28,106 nt of DNA from Granulicatella sp041433555 (lineage in GTDB: Bacteria > Bacillota > Bacilli > Lactobacillales > Aerococcaceae). Shown in pieces: positions 1 through 6,903 of this stretch (the stretch's first letter is position 1; the number at the start of each line of letters is the position of its first letter). The DNA lies in assembly GCF_041433555.1 (NCBI RefSeq), contig NZ_JAPWBR010000025.1, positions 1 through 28,106 on the forward strand. The letters run 5' to 3'. The translations under genes were made by a program, and so were the position numbers. Under the pieces are notes generated by a model. It ran no database searches. It saw nothing but the letters and a program-made list of their open reading frames with translations, and had not been told where the DNA came from.

Positions 1-13
1 CATATATGATAAT

Positions 14-645
14 TTCACCAACGTAATGTTCCGAAGTGTAACCCCGCCTAATCAGCAGGGGTTAGGAAGCGCACCCTCCTTGGAACTCATCCCACCATAA
101 CGAAGCTTTTATAAGATGGGCTTAGCATACTTCGCAGCACAGTGATATTTTCAGAAGAACCAAGATAAAAGACCGTAGGCGTTCTGCAAATATAAATTTA
201 CTACACAGAAATTACGAAGAATCTTACGGATCCTATAATCGCAGTGGTGGGGAATCGTATCAAATGCGAATTAGTAGGAGTTAGGAATTTATTCCATACT
301 CCTACTTTGAGGCTTTGAAGGTGAGAGACTTCAGGCTCGAACCGGTACCCCACTACAGCGATTATGGAAACATCCGTAATGATTCGTAGTAATCGAAATC
401 TTTTTTATGAATACTAACTTTATTTTTGCAGAAAAAATGTAACGACCTACGGTCTTATATATGATTTTACAAGAAAATATCACAATAATAGCTGCTGGGT
501 ATGCTATAATAAAGCCAATCTTATGAAAGGTGGAAGCATTATGGAACAAAAGAAATACAGCGGGAAAGAGTTCACGATGAACGTCCTTAACGCACTTGCA
601 TTAGGCGTGGTCGTTACACTTATCCCTGGAGCATTACTGGGTGAA
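14..645 (+). repeat. Element A: giant imperfect palindrome with a three-way-junction core
   Basis: Bases 1-540 contain no intact gene. The core (235-365, read on +) has outer stem ATAATCGC/GCGATTAT (235-242 with 358-365), constant ATGCGAATTA (264-273), stem GTAGGAGT/ACTCCTAC (274-281 with 298-305), constant TTTGAGGCTT (306-315), a third weaker stem (320-325 with 336-343) and CGGTA. Outer arms continue collinearly: GTGATATTTTC 142-152 with 473-483, GACCGTAGG 171-179 with 446-454, AGCATAC 124-130 with 499-505, ATAAGAT 111-117 with 518-524. Still further out, 14-52 is a decayed inverted copy of coding bases 600-645 of the downstream gene (ATTAGGCG, GTTACACTT, CATTAC, GGTGAA in order). The right arm includes that gene's -10 and ribosome binding site. 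The same core occurs at three other places in the window. Confidence 0.8.
502..510 (+). promoter_or_regulatory. Extended -10 promoter for the EIIC-like gene
   Basis: TGCTATAAT is a perfect extended -10 (TG at 502-503, TATAAT 505-510), 30 bases before the ATG at 541. No good -35 is visible at the expected distance. The promoter lies inside the right arm of palindrome A, so any hairpin there could affect its activity. Confidence 0.6.
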
Positions 646-1599
646 TTAGTGAAGGCGTTATTACCAGTATTCCCACAAGGCCAATTGATAATCCAAGCAA
701 CACAAGTGGCCAATACATTAATGGGGGCAATCATCGGATTGATGGTCGGCCAATTCTTCAAATTCACTCCAATTCAAACAGGAGCACTTGCACTAGCCGT
801 TTTATTTGCTGGCGGTGTAGCAACTTTCAACCCTGACGTGAAAGGAATTATCTTTAGCGGTACAGGGGACATCATTACGATGGGACTTACTGCAGCATTA
901 GGAGCAGCAGTCATTTTATGGATTGGCAATAAAGCCAAAGCATACTCTATTATCGTGATTCCAACGGTGTTATTAGTAGTCGTTGGTGGGGCGGGACGCC
1001 TTGCATTACCATATATCAAAACTTTAACAACATTATTAGGACAAGGGATCGGAAATCTATTATCATTACAACCAGTTATCATGTGTTTATTATTAGCCGT
1101 TATTTTCTGTATGTTAATCGTTTCTCCGTTTACAACAGTAGGGATTGCCGTGGCGATTAGTCTTAGCGGTGTAGGTTCAGGGGCAGCAAACCTTGGAATC
1201 TGTGCGGCTGGTTTCGGTCTTGCGATTGCGGGATGGAAAGTGAATCCAAAAGGAACTGCGATTGCGCATTTCATCGGTTCACCAAAAATGTCAATGGCGA
1301 ATGTTTTAGCAAAACCAAAAATCTTATTACCAATGATGTGTACATCTGCCGTACTTGGTGTGTTAGCCGCTTTATTTAACATCCAAGGAACCCCTCAAAG
1401 TGCAGGGTTCGGTTTCAGCGGATTAGTGGGACCAATCAATGCGTTGAACTTAGCAGAGGGTGGATGGAGTGTAATGAATATCGTTATCGTGACGCTTATT
1501 TTCGTCGTTGCGCCAATCGCGTTGAACATCGTATTCGTTCATTTGTTCGAAAAAGTGTTAAAATGGATTCAACCAGAAGATTACAAATTAACCGTTTAA
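541..1599 (+). CDS. PTS EIIC-like membrane transporter (PfoR family)
   Basis: A 352-residue hydrophobic protein with roughly ten membrane segments and no EIIA or EIIB domain. The sequence resembles the PTS_EIIC_2/COG3641 group that includes the PfoR protein of clostridia: an N-terminal LNALALGVVVTLIPGALLGE stretch, a TLMGAIIGLMVGQFFKFTPI region and glycine-rich loops near residues 200-245. I chose ATG 541 over the in-frame ATG 523 because AAAGGTGG (526-533) is well placed before 541 and lies inside the longer version. A dehydrogenase gene follows after 18 bases, so the two are probably co-transcribed. PfoR-family proteins are transporter-like; the substrate cannot be told from sequence, and the classic regulatory role is uncertain. 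Its first 100 or so coding bases have an inverted, decayed copy at the left edge of the window. Confidence 0.75.
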   Translation: MEQKKYSGKEFTMNVLNALALGVVVTLIPGALLGELVKALLPVFPQGQLIIQATQVANTLMGAIIGLMVGQFFKFTPIQTGALALAVLFAGGVATFNPDVKGIIFSGTGDIITMGLTAALGAAVILWIGNKAKAYSIIVIPTVLLVVVGGAGRLALPYIKTLTTLLGQGIGNLLSLQPVIMCLLLAVIFCMLIVSPFTTVGIAVAISLSGVGSGAANLGICAAGFGLAIAGWKVNPKGTAIAHFIGSPKMSMANVLAKPKILLPMMCTSAVLGVLAALFNIQGTPQSAGFGFSGLVGPINALNLAEGGWSVMNIVIVTLIFVVAPIALNIVFVHLFEKVLKWIQPEDYKLTV

Positions 1600-1617
1600 T
1601 AGAAAAGGGGAGTTAAA

Positions 1618-2544
1618 ATGAAAATCGCAATTGCGGGTGCAGGAGCAATGGGGTGCCGTTTCGGGTACATGTTAACAAAAACTGGGCAAGAGGTGACGTT
1701 GATCGACGAATGGCCAGCGCACATCGAAGCCATCCAAAAGAATGGATTGAAAGTCGTTGATGGAGAAAACACAGATACGATTGATATCAAAATTATTCGT
1801 CCAGAAGAAGCAACAGAAGAAGTCGATGTGGTCATCGCATTTACAAAATCAATGAAATTAGGCGAAATGCTTGAAAAGATTAAAGCGATTATCCACGAAG
1901 ATACAAAAGTGCTTTGTCTCTTAAATGGTCTAGGACACGAAGACACAATGGCGAAATACGTTCCTCGTAAAAACATTATTATGGGGGTAACGATTTGGAC
2001 TGCAGGTCTAATCGAACCAGGGGTAGCGCGTCTAGGCGGAACTGGTACGGTAGAAATGCAAGCGGCGGACCCAAGTGGTGTTGCGATTGCTAAAGAATTA
2101 GTAGAAGTGATGGACAAAGCAGGCCTGAACGCAAGCTACAGCGAAGACGTTCATTTCTCAACATGGCGTAAGGCGTGCGTGAACGGTACGATGAACGCGA
2201 CATGTGCGATTTTAGATGCAAACATCGGTGAAGTATTCGATACTTCAACTGCTGAAGCTATCGTAACGCAAATCATCAGTGAATTCGTTGCCGTTGCGGA
2301 AAAAGAAGGCGTGCATCTTGATCCAGCTGCGATGAAAGATTATGTGTATACGGCTTCTAATAAAGTTCGCGGACACTATCCTTCAATGCACCAAGATTTA
2401 ATTCAAAACCACCGCTATACTGAAGTGGACTTCTTGAATGGATTTGTGGCTAGAAAAGGGAAGGAATATGGTATTCCAACACCTTACTGTCAATTGATTA
2501 CAGAGCTTATCCACGCGAAAGAAGATATTTTGAAAGTTAAATAG
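1618..2544 (+). CDS. Ketopantoate reductase-family dehydrogenase (ApbA/PanE-like)
   Basis: A 308-residue NAD(P)-dependent oxidoreductase of the 2-dehydropantoate 2-reductase family. The Rossmann nucleotide-binding motif GAGAMG is at residues 7-12. The catalytic lysine is K185 with N189 (WRKACVNG), and the C-terminal domain carries the EVDFLNG motif (E269, D271, N274) that binds substrate in PanE. The length is typical of the family. It could make pantoate for coenzyme A. However, the same family includes D-2-hydroxyacid (D-mandelate type) dehydrogenases in enterococci, and no other pantothenate gene is nearby, so I leave the symbol blank. It is the second gene of an operon with the EIIC-like transporter, which favours a catabolic or redox role tied to the imported compound. 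Start ATG 1618 follows AAAAGGGGAG. Confidence 0.8.
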   Translation: MKIAIAGAGAMGCRFGYMLTKTGQEVTLIDEWPAHIEAIQKNGLKVVDGENTDTIDIKIIRPEEATEEVDVVIAFTKSMKLGEMLEKIKAIIHEDTKVLCLLNGLGHEDTMAKYVPRKNIIMGVTIWTAGLIEPGVARLGGTGTVEMQAADPSGVAIAKELVEVMDKAGLNASYSEDVHFSTWRKACVNGTMNATCAILDANIGEVFDTSTAEAIVTQIISEFVAVAEKEGVHLDPAAMKDYVYTASNKVRGHYPSMHQDLIQNHRYTEVDFLNGFVARKGKEYGIPTPYCQLITELIHAKEDILKVK

Positions 2545-2567
2545 TAGAGTAATAAAAAGAACAACTC

Positions 2568-2650
2568 AAAGAATCAGTTTGTTATTGAAAGAGTCATAGT
2601 GGGGCGCCGGCGAGAGCCTTACCACTCTTTCAATCAACTGATTCTTTTTT
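2568..2650 (+). terminator. Long hairpin terminator after the dehydrogenase gene
   Basis: AAAGAATCAG (2568-2577) pairs with CTGATTCTTT (2638-2647), and the stem continues inward through TTGAAAGAGT/ACTCTTTCAA and GTGG/CCAC, followed by a run of T. It starts 24 bases after the stop codon, so a rho-independent terminator is likely. The apex (GGCGCCGGCGAGAGCC) faintly resembles one arm of the three-way-junction elements elsewhere in the window. Confidence 0.7.
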
Positions 2651-2735
2651 GCATCAACTTTCAGTAAGACAAAGAACACACAAAAAGGAGCGAGGCGAGT
2701 TGATATGTACCCAGAATCCTGGACACATTTTTAAA

Positions 2736-3536
2736 TTAAGCTGAACACATGGATGTTTTCCTGTATTGAACAGGGGACATCCATTTTGTTTTTTCTTGTA
2801 TTCTTTTGTTATTGTAATAATCTATATATTCTTCAACTGCTGTTTGAAATTTCTTAAAGGTAGAATATTCCTTTTCATAACCATAGAGCATTTCGTTCTT
2901 CATTCTGGCGAAAAACGTTTCTATAATGCAATTATCATAACAATTTCCTTTTCGGGACATTGATTGAATAATACCTCGTTCTTCTAATGTCCTTTGATAA
3001 AATACGTGTTGATATTGCCAACCTTGATCAGAATGGAGAATCAATCCATTAACATCAGTGAATTTTTTGAAAGCTCTATTTAGCATCCTTTGAATCTGTT
3101 CTAAGTTAGGGCTTAGAGAAAGATCATAGGAGATTATTTCATTAGTAGACATATCCAAAATTGGAGAAAAGAAACATTTCCCCCAAGAAAAAGTGAATTG
3201 AGATACATCTGTACTCCATTTTTGAAGTGGCCTATCGGCCGTAAAATCTCTGTTAATAATATTATCAGCAACTTTCCCAACGCTACCTCGATAAGAATGG
3301 TATTTTTGTTTAGGGCGTTTTCCAAACAAATCATTTATATGCATAAGTCGTTGAACTCTTTTATGATTAACAACGTAGCCTCTACGACAAAGTTCTTGGT
3401 AAATTCTTCTAACGCCATATCTACCTTTATTTTCATGAAAGATGGTTTGGATTTCCGATAATAACTCACCATTTTTCTCAGCCACAGCATCAACTCTATT
3501 CAATTCAAAATAGTAAGTAGATTTCGCCATTTTCAT
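2736..3536 (-). CDS. IS3-family transposase OrfB (DDE integrase)
   Basis: A 266-residue product with the HTH_21 region (KGRYGVRRIYQEL, about residues 34-46) and an rve-type integrase core. The DDE catalytic residues are visible in WSTDVSQF, LILHSDQGWQYQ and NCYDNCIIETFFARMKNE. The first ATG is at 3536, but the frame stays open upstream and reads AAVIKELREIGYQLKHLL, which looks like true family sequence. The active product is therefore probably an OrfAB fusion made by a -1 ribosomal frameshift. The best-placed slip site is AGAAAG at 3601-3596, which would join LLKARK to AAVIKEL; an AAAAG further upstream is an alternative. It lies downstream of orfA on the same strand. The catalytic domain shows no damage. 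Confidence 0.9.
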   Translation of the reverse strand: MKMAKSTYYFELNRVDAVAEKNGELLSEIQTIFHENKGRYGVRRIYQELCRRGYVVNHKRVQRLMHINDLFGKRPKQKYHSYRGSVGKVADNIINRDFTADRPLQKWSTDVSQFTFSWGKCFFSPILDMSTNEIISYDLSLSPNLEQIQRMLNRAFKKFTDVNGLILHSDQGWQYQHVFYQRTLEERGIIQSMSRKGNCYDNCIIETFFARMKNEMLYGYEKEYSTFKKFQTAVEEYIDYYNNKRIQEKTKWMSPVQYRKTSMCSA

Positions 3537-3565
3537 CGCTTTAAGAAGATGTTTTAGTTGGTATC

Positions 3566-4120
3566 CTATTTCTCGTAATTCTTTGATGACCGCTGCTTTC
3601 TCGCCTTGAGAAGCGCAGCTTCCTGTTCTTTTCTCAAGGCTCTCAGTTTTTTTATAACAGCAATTTCAGCTTCTAAATATGCATTTCGTTCACGTAATCT
3701 AACTAATTCTTCTCGTTCGGATTCTGAAAGGTTATCAGGCACATCTTTTTTATTCATAATAGGCTCCTTAGATAATGGTCGTCGTCTTTTCTTATTCTTT
3801 AAACCATTATATCCATAAGTTTTATACTTGTGAACCCAAGAACCTAATAATCCGACACTTATTCCCGCTGGAAAAGCAACCTCTGATAGAGCTTTCCCAT
3901 TTAAAACCTGTAAAACAAATGTCAATTTTTCTTCTACCGTCCAATTTCTTTGTTTTTTGACACGCTCCAATCCTTTAGGACCATGAATCTTTTCAATTTT
4001 ATCCCAATTCAATATTTTTCTTCTAAAACTCTCTTGCATAACATTTTCAGGAGTTTCTACTCATGTTCCTTTCCGATATAATTCGACACATTTCATTTTG
4101 AATTCGAATGAGTAACGCAT
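3566..4120 (-). pseudogene. IS3-family OrfA with premature TGA near its start
   Basis: The full reading frame starts at ATG 4120 behind a GGGGG-type ribosome binding site and reads MRYSFEFKMKCVELYRKG, then hits TGA at 4063-4061 (codon 20). It continues in the same frame as VETPENV and on to the stop at 3566. Related OrfA proteins, as I recall them, read QGKWPETPEG here, so the TGA probably replaces a tryptophan TGG. The rest is intact: a helix-turn-helix domain (WTVEEKLTFVLQVL, then a GISVGLLGSWVHKY recognition region) and a leucine-zipper-like coiled coil (ESEREELVRLRERNAYLEAE). Reinitiation at ATG 4039 would give 157 residues lacking the N-terminal helix-turn-helix start. Whether the element can still transpose is uncertain. 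Confidence 0.75.
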
Positions 4121-4219
4121 AATAAATACCCCCTTTACTGGTTTGTCCAGTAAAGGGGGTACATATCAATTAGCCTGCGCTCCTTTTTGTGTTTAGCGGT
4201 TGCGTAAATCTAGGGAGAC

Positions 4220-4912
4220 TTATAGGAAATGTTCAACGATAATACGCACTGCTTCGAATGCGTTTTGAGATGCTTTTTCGAGCGTTTCCTCGAAAGTATC
4301 AGGGGCATCTCCTCCTACATGGTCGCTCACACCACGCACGTTTAGTACGGGAATGTTATAGAAACTAGCCACTTGTGCAATAGGAGCAGCCTCCATATCG
4401 CTAGCAACGATGTCTGGTAATTTTTCGCGAATCGTAGTAACGGCGTCTACCGAACTCATAAACGAGTCACTGGTTGCGATAAAGCCGCTTTGGATGTTAA
4501 ATCCACTCACTTTTTCGCGCAGAAGTTCTACAATTTTTCCGTGTAAATAAGCATCTACAGGATAGTCGGCTGGCATCTGAGGGACTTGTCCCCAAGCGTA
4601 GTCGAAGCCAGTCGCATCCACGTCGCTATAGGCGAATTTCGTAGAGACGATGACGTCCGCCAATGCGAAGTCTGGATTAAAGCTTCCTGTTGTTCCGGTA
4701 TTAATAATGATGTCAGGATGAATTTTGTCGCATAACCATGCAGCAGCGGCAGCAGCGTTGGCTTTTCCGATACCTGATTGTACGAGATACAAGTTCTCGT
4801 GAACTTCTAGGAGGCGGATTGGGCCTTTTTCAAAGACTACTTTTCCGGGTGCGAAATGCTCTTCGAATGGATGCAACTCTTCTTTCATCGCTGCAACGAT
4901 AGCAATCTTCAT
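4220..4912 (-). CDS. mtnN: 5'-Methylthioadenosine/S-adenosylhomocysteine nucleosidase
   Basis: A 230-residue cytosolic enzyme that cleaves adenine from methylthioadenosine and S-adenosylhomocysteine. From the latter it yields S-ribosylhomocysteine, the LuxS substrate. The catalytic and binding residues fall at the numbering known for the E. coli enzyme: E12 in the N-terminal MKEEL, M173-E174 in ASDMEAAPIAQ and D197 in VSDHVGGDAP. The glycine-rich SGIGKANAA loop is also present, and length matches the family. It is the last gene of the luxS-metQ-mtnN operon, only 3 bases after metQ. The downstream terminator it presumably used is now split by the insertion sequence. The assignment is secure. 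Confidence 0.95.
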   Translation of the reverse strand: MKIAIVAAMKEELHPFEEHFAPGKVVFEKGPIRLLEVHENLYLVQSGIGKANAAAAAAWLCDKIHPDIIINTGTTGSFNPDFALADVIVSTKFAYSDVDATGFDYAWGQVPQMPADYPVDAYLHGKIVELLREKVSGFNIQSGFIATSDSFMSSVDAVTTIREKLPDIVASDMEAAPIAQVASFYNIPVLNVRGVSDHVGGDAPDTFEETLEKASQNAFEAVRIIVEHFL

Positions 4913-4915
4913 GAA

Positions 4916-5800
4916 TTATTTACCCCACACTTCAGAAACAGGTTTCTTCACTTCCACTTTTGTTCCTGCAAACTTCTCAGAAATGTATTTTTGGATTTCT
5001 GGGTCGTGGTAGAGGTCCACTAATTTTTTGTATTCTTCTTTATCGGCATTTTCTGCTTTCACGGCAATCACGTTGATGCTTGTGATCGTAGATGCGTCTG
5101 CTTTTTCATAGAAAAGGGAGTCTTTCAATACGTTTAAACCACCTTCAAGGGCGATGGTGTTTCCGATAGCGATTAAATCAGTGTCGTCTAATACACGTAC
5201 GCTTGTAGTGTCATCAATCAGTAGGAATTCAAGGTTTTTCTTGTTTTCTACGATGTCGCTAGGAGTGCCAGTGCCATCTTTGAAGTCACTTGGTAATTTA
5301 ATTAAACCAGCGCTTTCTAATAAGCGTAGCGCACGAGTAGTGTTATATGGGTTATCAGGAATTGCCACTTTCGCACCGTTTGGTAGGTCGTTTAGTGATT
5401 TTACCTTTTTAGAGTAAAGCCCCATTGGTTCAATATACGTAGTACCAACTGGAACGAGTTTGTTTGAGTTGGCTTCGTTAAATCCTTGTAAGTAGCCGAT
5501 TGATTGGAAGGCGTTGGCATCCACAGTTCCATCTGCCACGCTTTCGTTTAATGGCACACCGCCGTTAATTTCTTGTACTTCGATTTTTAGGCCTGCTTTT
5601 TTCGCTTGTTCTGATTCTGCGATGTGTCTCCAGATGTCTGCGTCAGAGCCGACAGAAGCGATTTTGACTGTTTTAAGTCCTGACTCAGAAGCTTGCGAAC
5701 TTTGTGAGCTTTGTGAACTTGAAGCGTTGTTTCCGCAAGCGCCTAAGACGAATGCAGCAGAAAGGGCGATAAGAGATTTAGCGATAGTTTTTAATTTCAT
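4916..5800 (-). CDS. metQ: Methionine ABC transporter substrate-binding lipoprotein
   Basis: A 294-residue extracellular lipoprotein of the NlpA/MetQ family. The signal peptide ends in the lipobox LGAC (residues 19-22), followed by a serine/glutamine-rich linker. Family features include VKIASVGSDADIWRHI, the DGTVDANAFQSIGYLQGF segment, VAIPDNPYNTTRALRLLESAGLI and the C-terminal YHDPEIQKYISEKF region. Members bind methionine (sometimes D-methionine or dipeptides) for a MetNI transporter. No metN or metI is in the window, so this copy must work with a transporter encoded elsewhere. It lies between luxS (54 bases upstream) and mtnN (3 bases downstream). Co-regulation by the upstream methionine T-box supports methionine as ligand. 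Confidence 0.92.
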   Translation of the reverse strand: MKLKTIAKSLIALSAAFVLGACGNNASSSQSSQSSQASESGLKTVKIASVGSDADIWRHIAESEQAKKAGLKIEVQEINGGVPLNESVADGTVDANAFQSIGYLQGFNEANSNKLVPVGTTYIEPMGLYSKKVKSLNDLPNGAKVAIPDNPYNTTRALRLLESAGLIKLPSDFKDGTGTPSDIVENKKNLEFLLIDDTTSVRVLDDTDLIAIGNTIALEGGLNVLKDSLFYEKADASTITSINVIAVKAENADKEEYKKLVDLYHDPEIQKYISEKFAGTKVEVKKPVSEVWGK

Positions 5801-5854
5801 ATTGGGGGTTCCTCCAGTCTAGGTGTCTAATGTTTCTTACTGAATGACAATTGA

Positions 5855-6328
5855 TTAAATAACTTTGCGAACGAATGGGTCAATGCTGATGCCTTGTTCT
5901 AAGACTTGTTTAGCATATTCTTTCGCACCGAATAATGAGTGGTCGCGGTAGTTTCCGCATTGTACGGCAGAGACGCCTTGAATATCTTCGAATTGAATCT
6001 TTTCGACGATTTCTTCAAGTGTTGATTTCAATGCGCGTGCGATATCTTCAGGAGAACGTTCTTCCCAAAGGATTAAATGGAAACCAGTACGGCATCCAAA
6101 TGGAGAGATATCGATGATGCCTTCTAAGCGGTCACGTAAGAGGTCCGCTAGTAGGTGTTCGAATGTATGAACGACACCTGTTGGCATTTCTTGTTTATTT
6201 GGTTGTAAGAATCGGATGTCAAAGTTTGAGATGACGTCGCCTTTCTTACCATGTTCGTTTGCGATTAAGCGAACGTAAGGTGCAATCACCTTGTTATGGT
6301 CTAGTGTAAAGCTTTCTACTTCAGCCAT
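5855..6328 (-). CDS. luxS: S-ribosylhomocysteine lyase LuxS (AI-2 synthesis)
   Basis: A 157-residue enzyme that splits S-ribosylhomocysteine into homocysteine and 4,5-dihydroxy-2,3-pentanedione, the precursor of autoinducer 2. The metal-binding HTFEH motif gives H54, E57 and H58; the third metal ligand is C124 in VQCGNYRDHS, and the catalytic cysteine is C79 in PFGCRTGFH. The ATG at 6328 follows a strong AGGAGG. It is the first gene behind the T-box leader, with metQ and then mtnN downstream, so the two enzymes that turn S-adenosylhomocysteine into homocysteine share one transcript. The assignment is secure; a signalling role for AI-2 in this organism cannot be read from sequence. Confidence 0.97.
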   Translation of the reverse strand: MAEVESFTLDHNKVIAPYVRLIANEHGKKGDVISNFDIRFLQPNKQEMPTGVVHTFEHLLADLLRDRLEGIIDISPFGCRTGFHLILWEERSPEDIARALKSTLEEIVEKIQFEDIQGVSAVQCGNYRDHSLFGAKEYAKQVLEQGISIDPFVRKVI

Positions 6329-6361
6329 GTTGATTTCCTCCTAAGTTGTTTTGATGAAACG

Positions 6362-6574
6362 AAAATAAAAAAGCTCGCACTTCTAGCGCTTGCTAAAAGG
6401 ACGAGTTGCAGTCGTGGTACCACCTTTGTTCGTCTTCGGGGGAGAAGACCTTTTCCGTCTAGACGGATGGTTGATAACGGGAGTACCCGGATTGTCTTAA
6501 AGTTTCGGACAAGCTGCTCAAAGATCATGTTCAAAAATAACGACTTGCTTACTCGCACCAACCGTAAGCTCTCT
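6362..6574 (-). promoter_or_regulatory. T-box leader, methionine specifier, upstream of luxS
   Basis: Read on the minus strand from 6574, it has the AGAGAGC start and GGTTGGTGCGA of stem I, then GAAC-ATG-ATC with the likely specifier codon ATG (6528-6526, methionine). The conserved T-box AAGGTGGTACCACG is at 6426-6413. A terminator hairpin follows (CTCGTCCTTTTAGC pairing with GCTAGAAGTGCGAG, then CTTTTTT, ending about 6365). Uncharged initiator or elongator tRNA-Met should stabilise the antiterminator and switch on luxS-metQ-mtnN. Confidence 0.9.
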
Positions 6575-6629
6575 ATGAAGTTTTATTTTTTACTCTTCTT
6601 TTCATTGCGTTTCGATATGTTATAAAAAC

Positions 6630-6658
6630 AGGATACTGGTATCTGGGTGAAAAGTCAA
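6630..6658 (-). promoter_or_regulatory. Promoter of the T-box/luxS operon
   Basis: TTGACT (6658-6653), a 17-base spacer and TATCCT (6635-6630) on the minus strand, about 55 bases before the AGAGAGC that opens the T-box. The -10 is imperfect; a T-rich TTATAA a little downstream is an alternative. The stretch 6659-6840 toward the divergent transporter genes is AT-rich and shows no gene. Confidence 0.5.
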
Positions 6659-6840
6659 TGTGAAAAACATACTTTTTGGTATATTTATTATTTATAGTTC
6701 GCTATTCTTAATTTTTATAACGAAAAACTAGATTTAAAAATTGTTTTGTTCGTGTTTTGGTTGAGTTTGGTTGGCGTGCTGTCAATTTTATTAATTTTTA
6801 CGCAAAAAAAATCTCTAGATTGGAAAGATTATAGAATAGA

Positions 6841-6869
6841 GTGAAAAGTTTCACGCTATACAGTATAAT
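6841..6869 (+). promoter_or_regulatory. Promoter with palindromic operator before the first bceAB-like pair
   Basis: A perfect inverted repeat GTGAAA-AG-TTTCAC (6841-6854) sits where a -35 box would be, 9 bases before TATAAT (6864-6869). A weak -35 overlapped by an inverted repeat fits activation by a response regulator. The BceRS-like system encoded at 22159-23837 is the nearest candidate. Confidence 0.5.
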
Positions 6870-6903
6870 GAAGCTATCTATAAAACAATGAAGGGTGACA
6901 ACA

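Larger units (their letters stand above)
2706..4163 (-). mobile_element. IS3-family insertion sequence
   Basis: The element is 1456-1458 bp with imperfect terminal inverted repeats: TGTACCCAGAATCCTGGACA at 2706-2725, and TGTACCCCCTTTACTGGACA read inward from 4163. Both ends keep TGTACCC and CTGGACA. It encodes OrfA and OrfB on the minus strand, the usual IS3 layout. If the ends are taken as GTACCC...GGGTAC, a 4-bp direct repeat ATAT flanks them (2703-2706 and 4163-4166); if TG...CA is used, the duplication is TA. The target TTGATATCAA was the palindromic tip of a terminator hairpin. The OrfB transposase is intact, but OrfA has an early in-frame stop. Confidence 0.9.
2690..4193. terminator. 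Bidirectional terminator split by the insertion sequence
   Basis: Flanking the IS, CACAAAAAGGAGCG on the left (from about 2678) and CGCTCCTTTTTGTG on the right (about 4178-4191) are complementary, as are the adjoining AGTTGAT and ATCAATT. With the IS and its duplicated ATAT removed, they form one hairpin with loop-proximal sequence TTGATATCAA. It sits between the converging dehydrogenase and mtnN genes and probably ended both transcripts before the insertion. Confidence 0.6.

Noticed and set aside
235..365. Core of element A as a tRNA or tRNA-like gene, since GGCTCGAACC resembles a T-arm
   Set aside because: No acceptor stem, D-arm or anticodon arm of the right size can be drawn, and the other three copies keep the junctions but lose the T-arm-like bases.
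331..549. Minus-strand small open frame at the left edge
   Set aside because: It lies wholly in the arm of palindrome A, with no ribosome binding site and no recognisable protein features.
4061..4063. TGA in OrfA read as tryptophan (recoded genetic code)
   Set aside because: The host is otherwise a standard-code firmicute: the real genes here end normally, one at TGA (rapZ), and tryptophan is encoded by TGG elsewhere.
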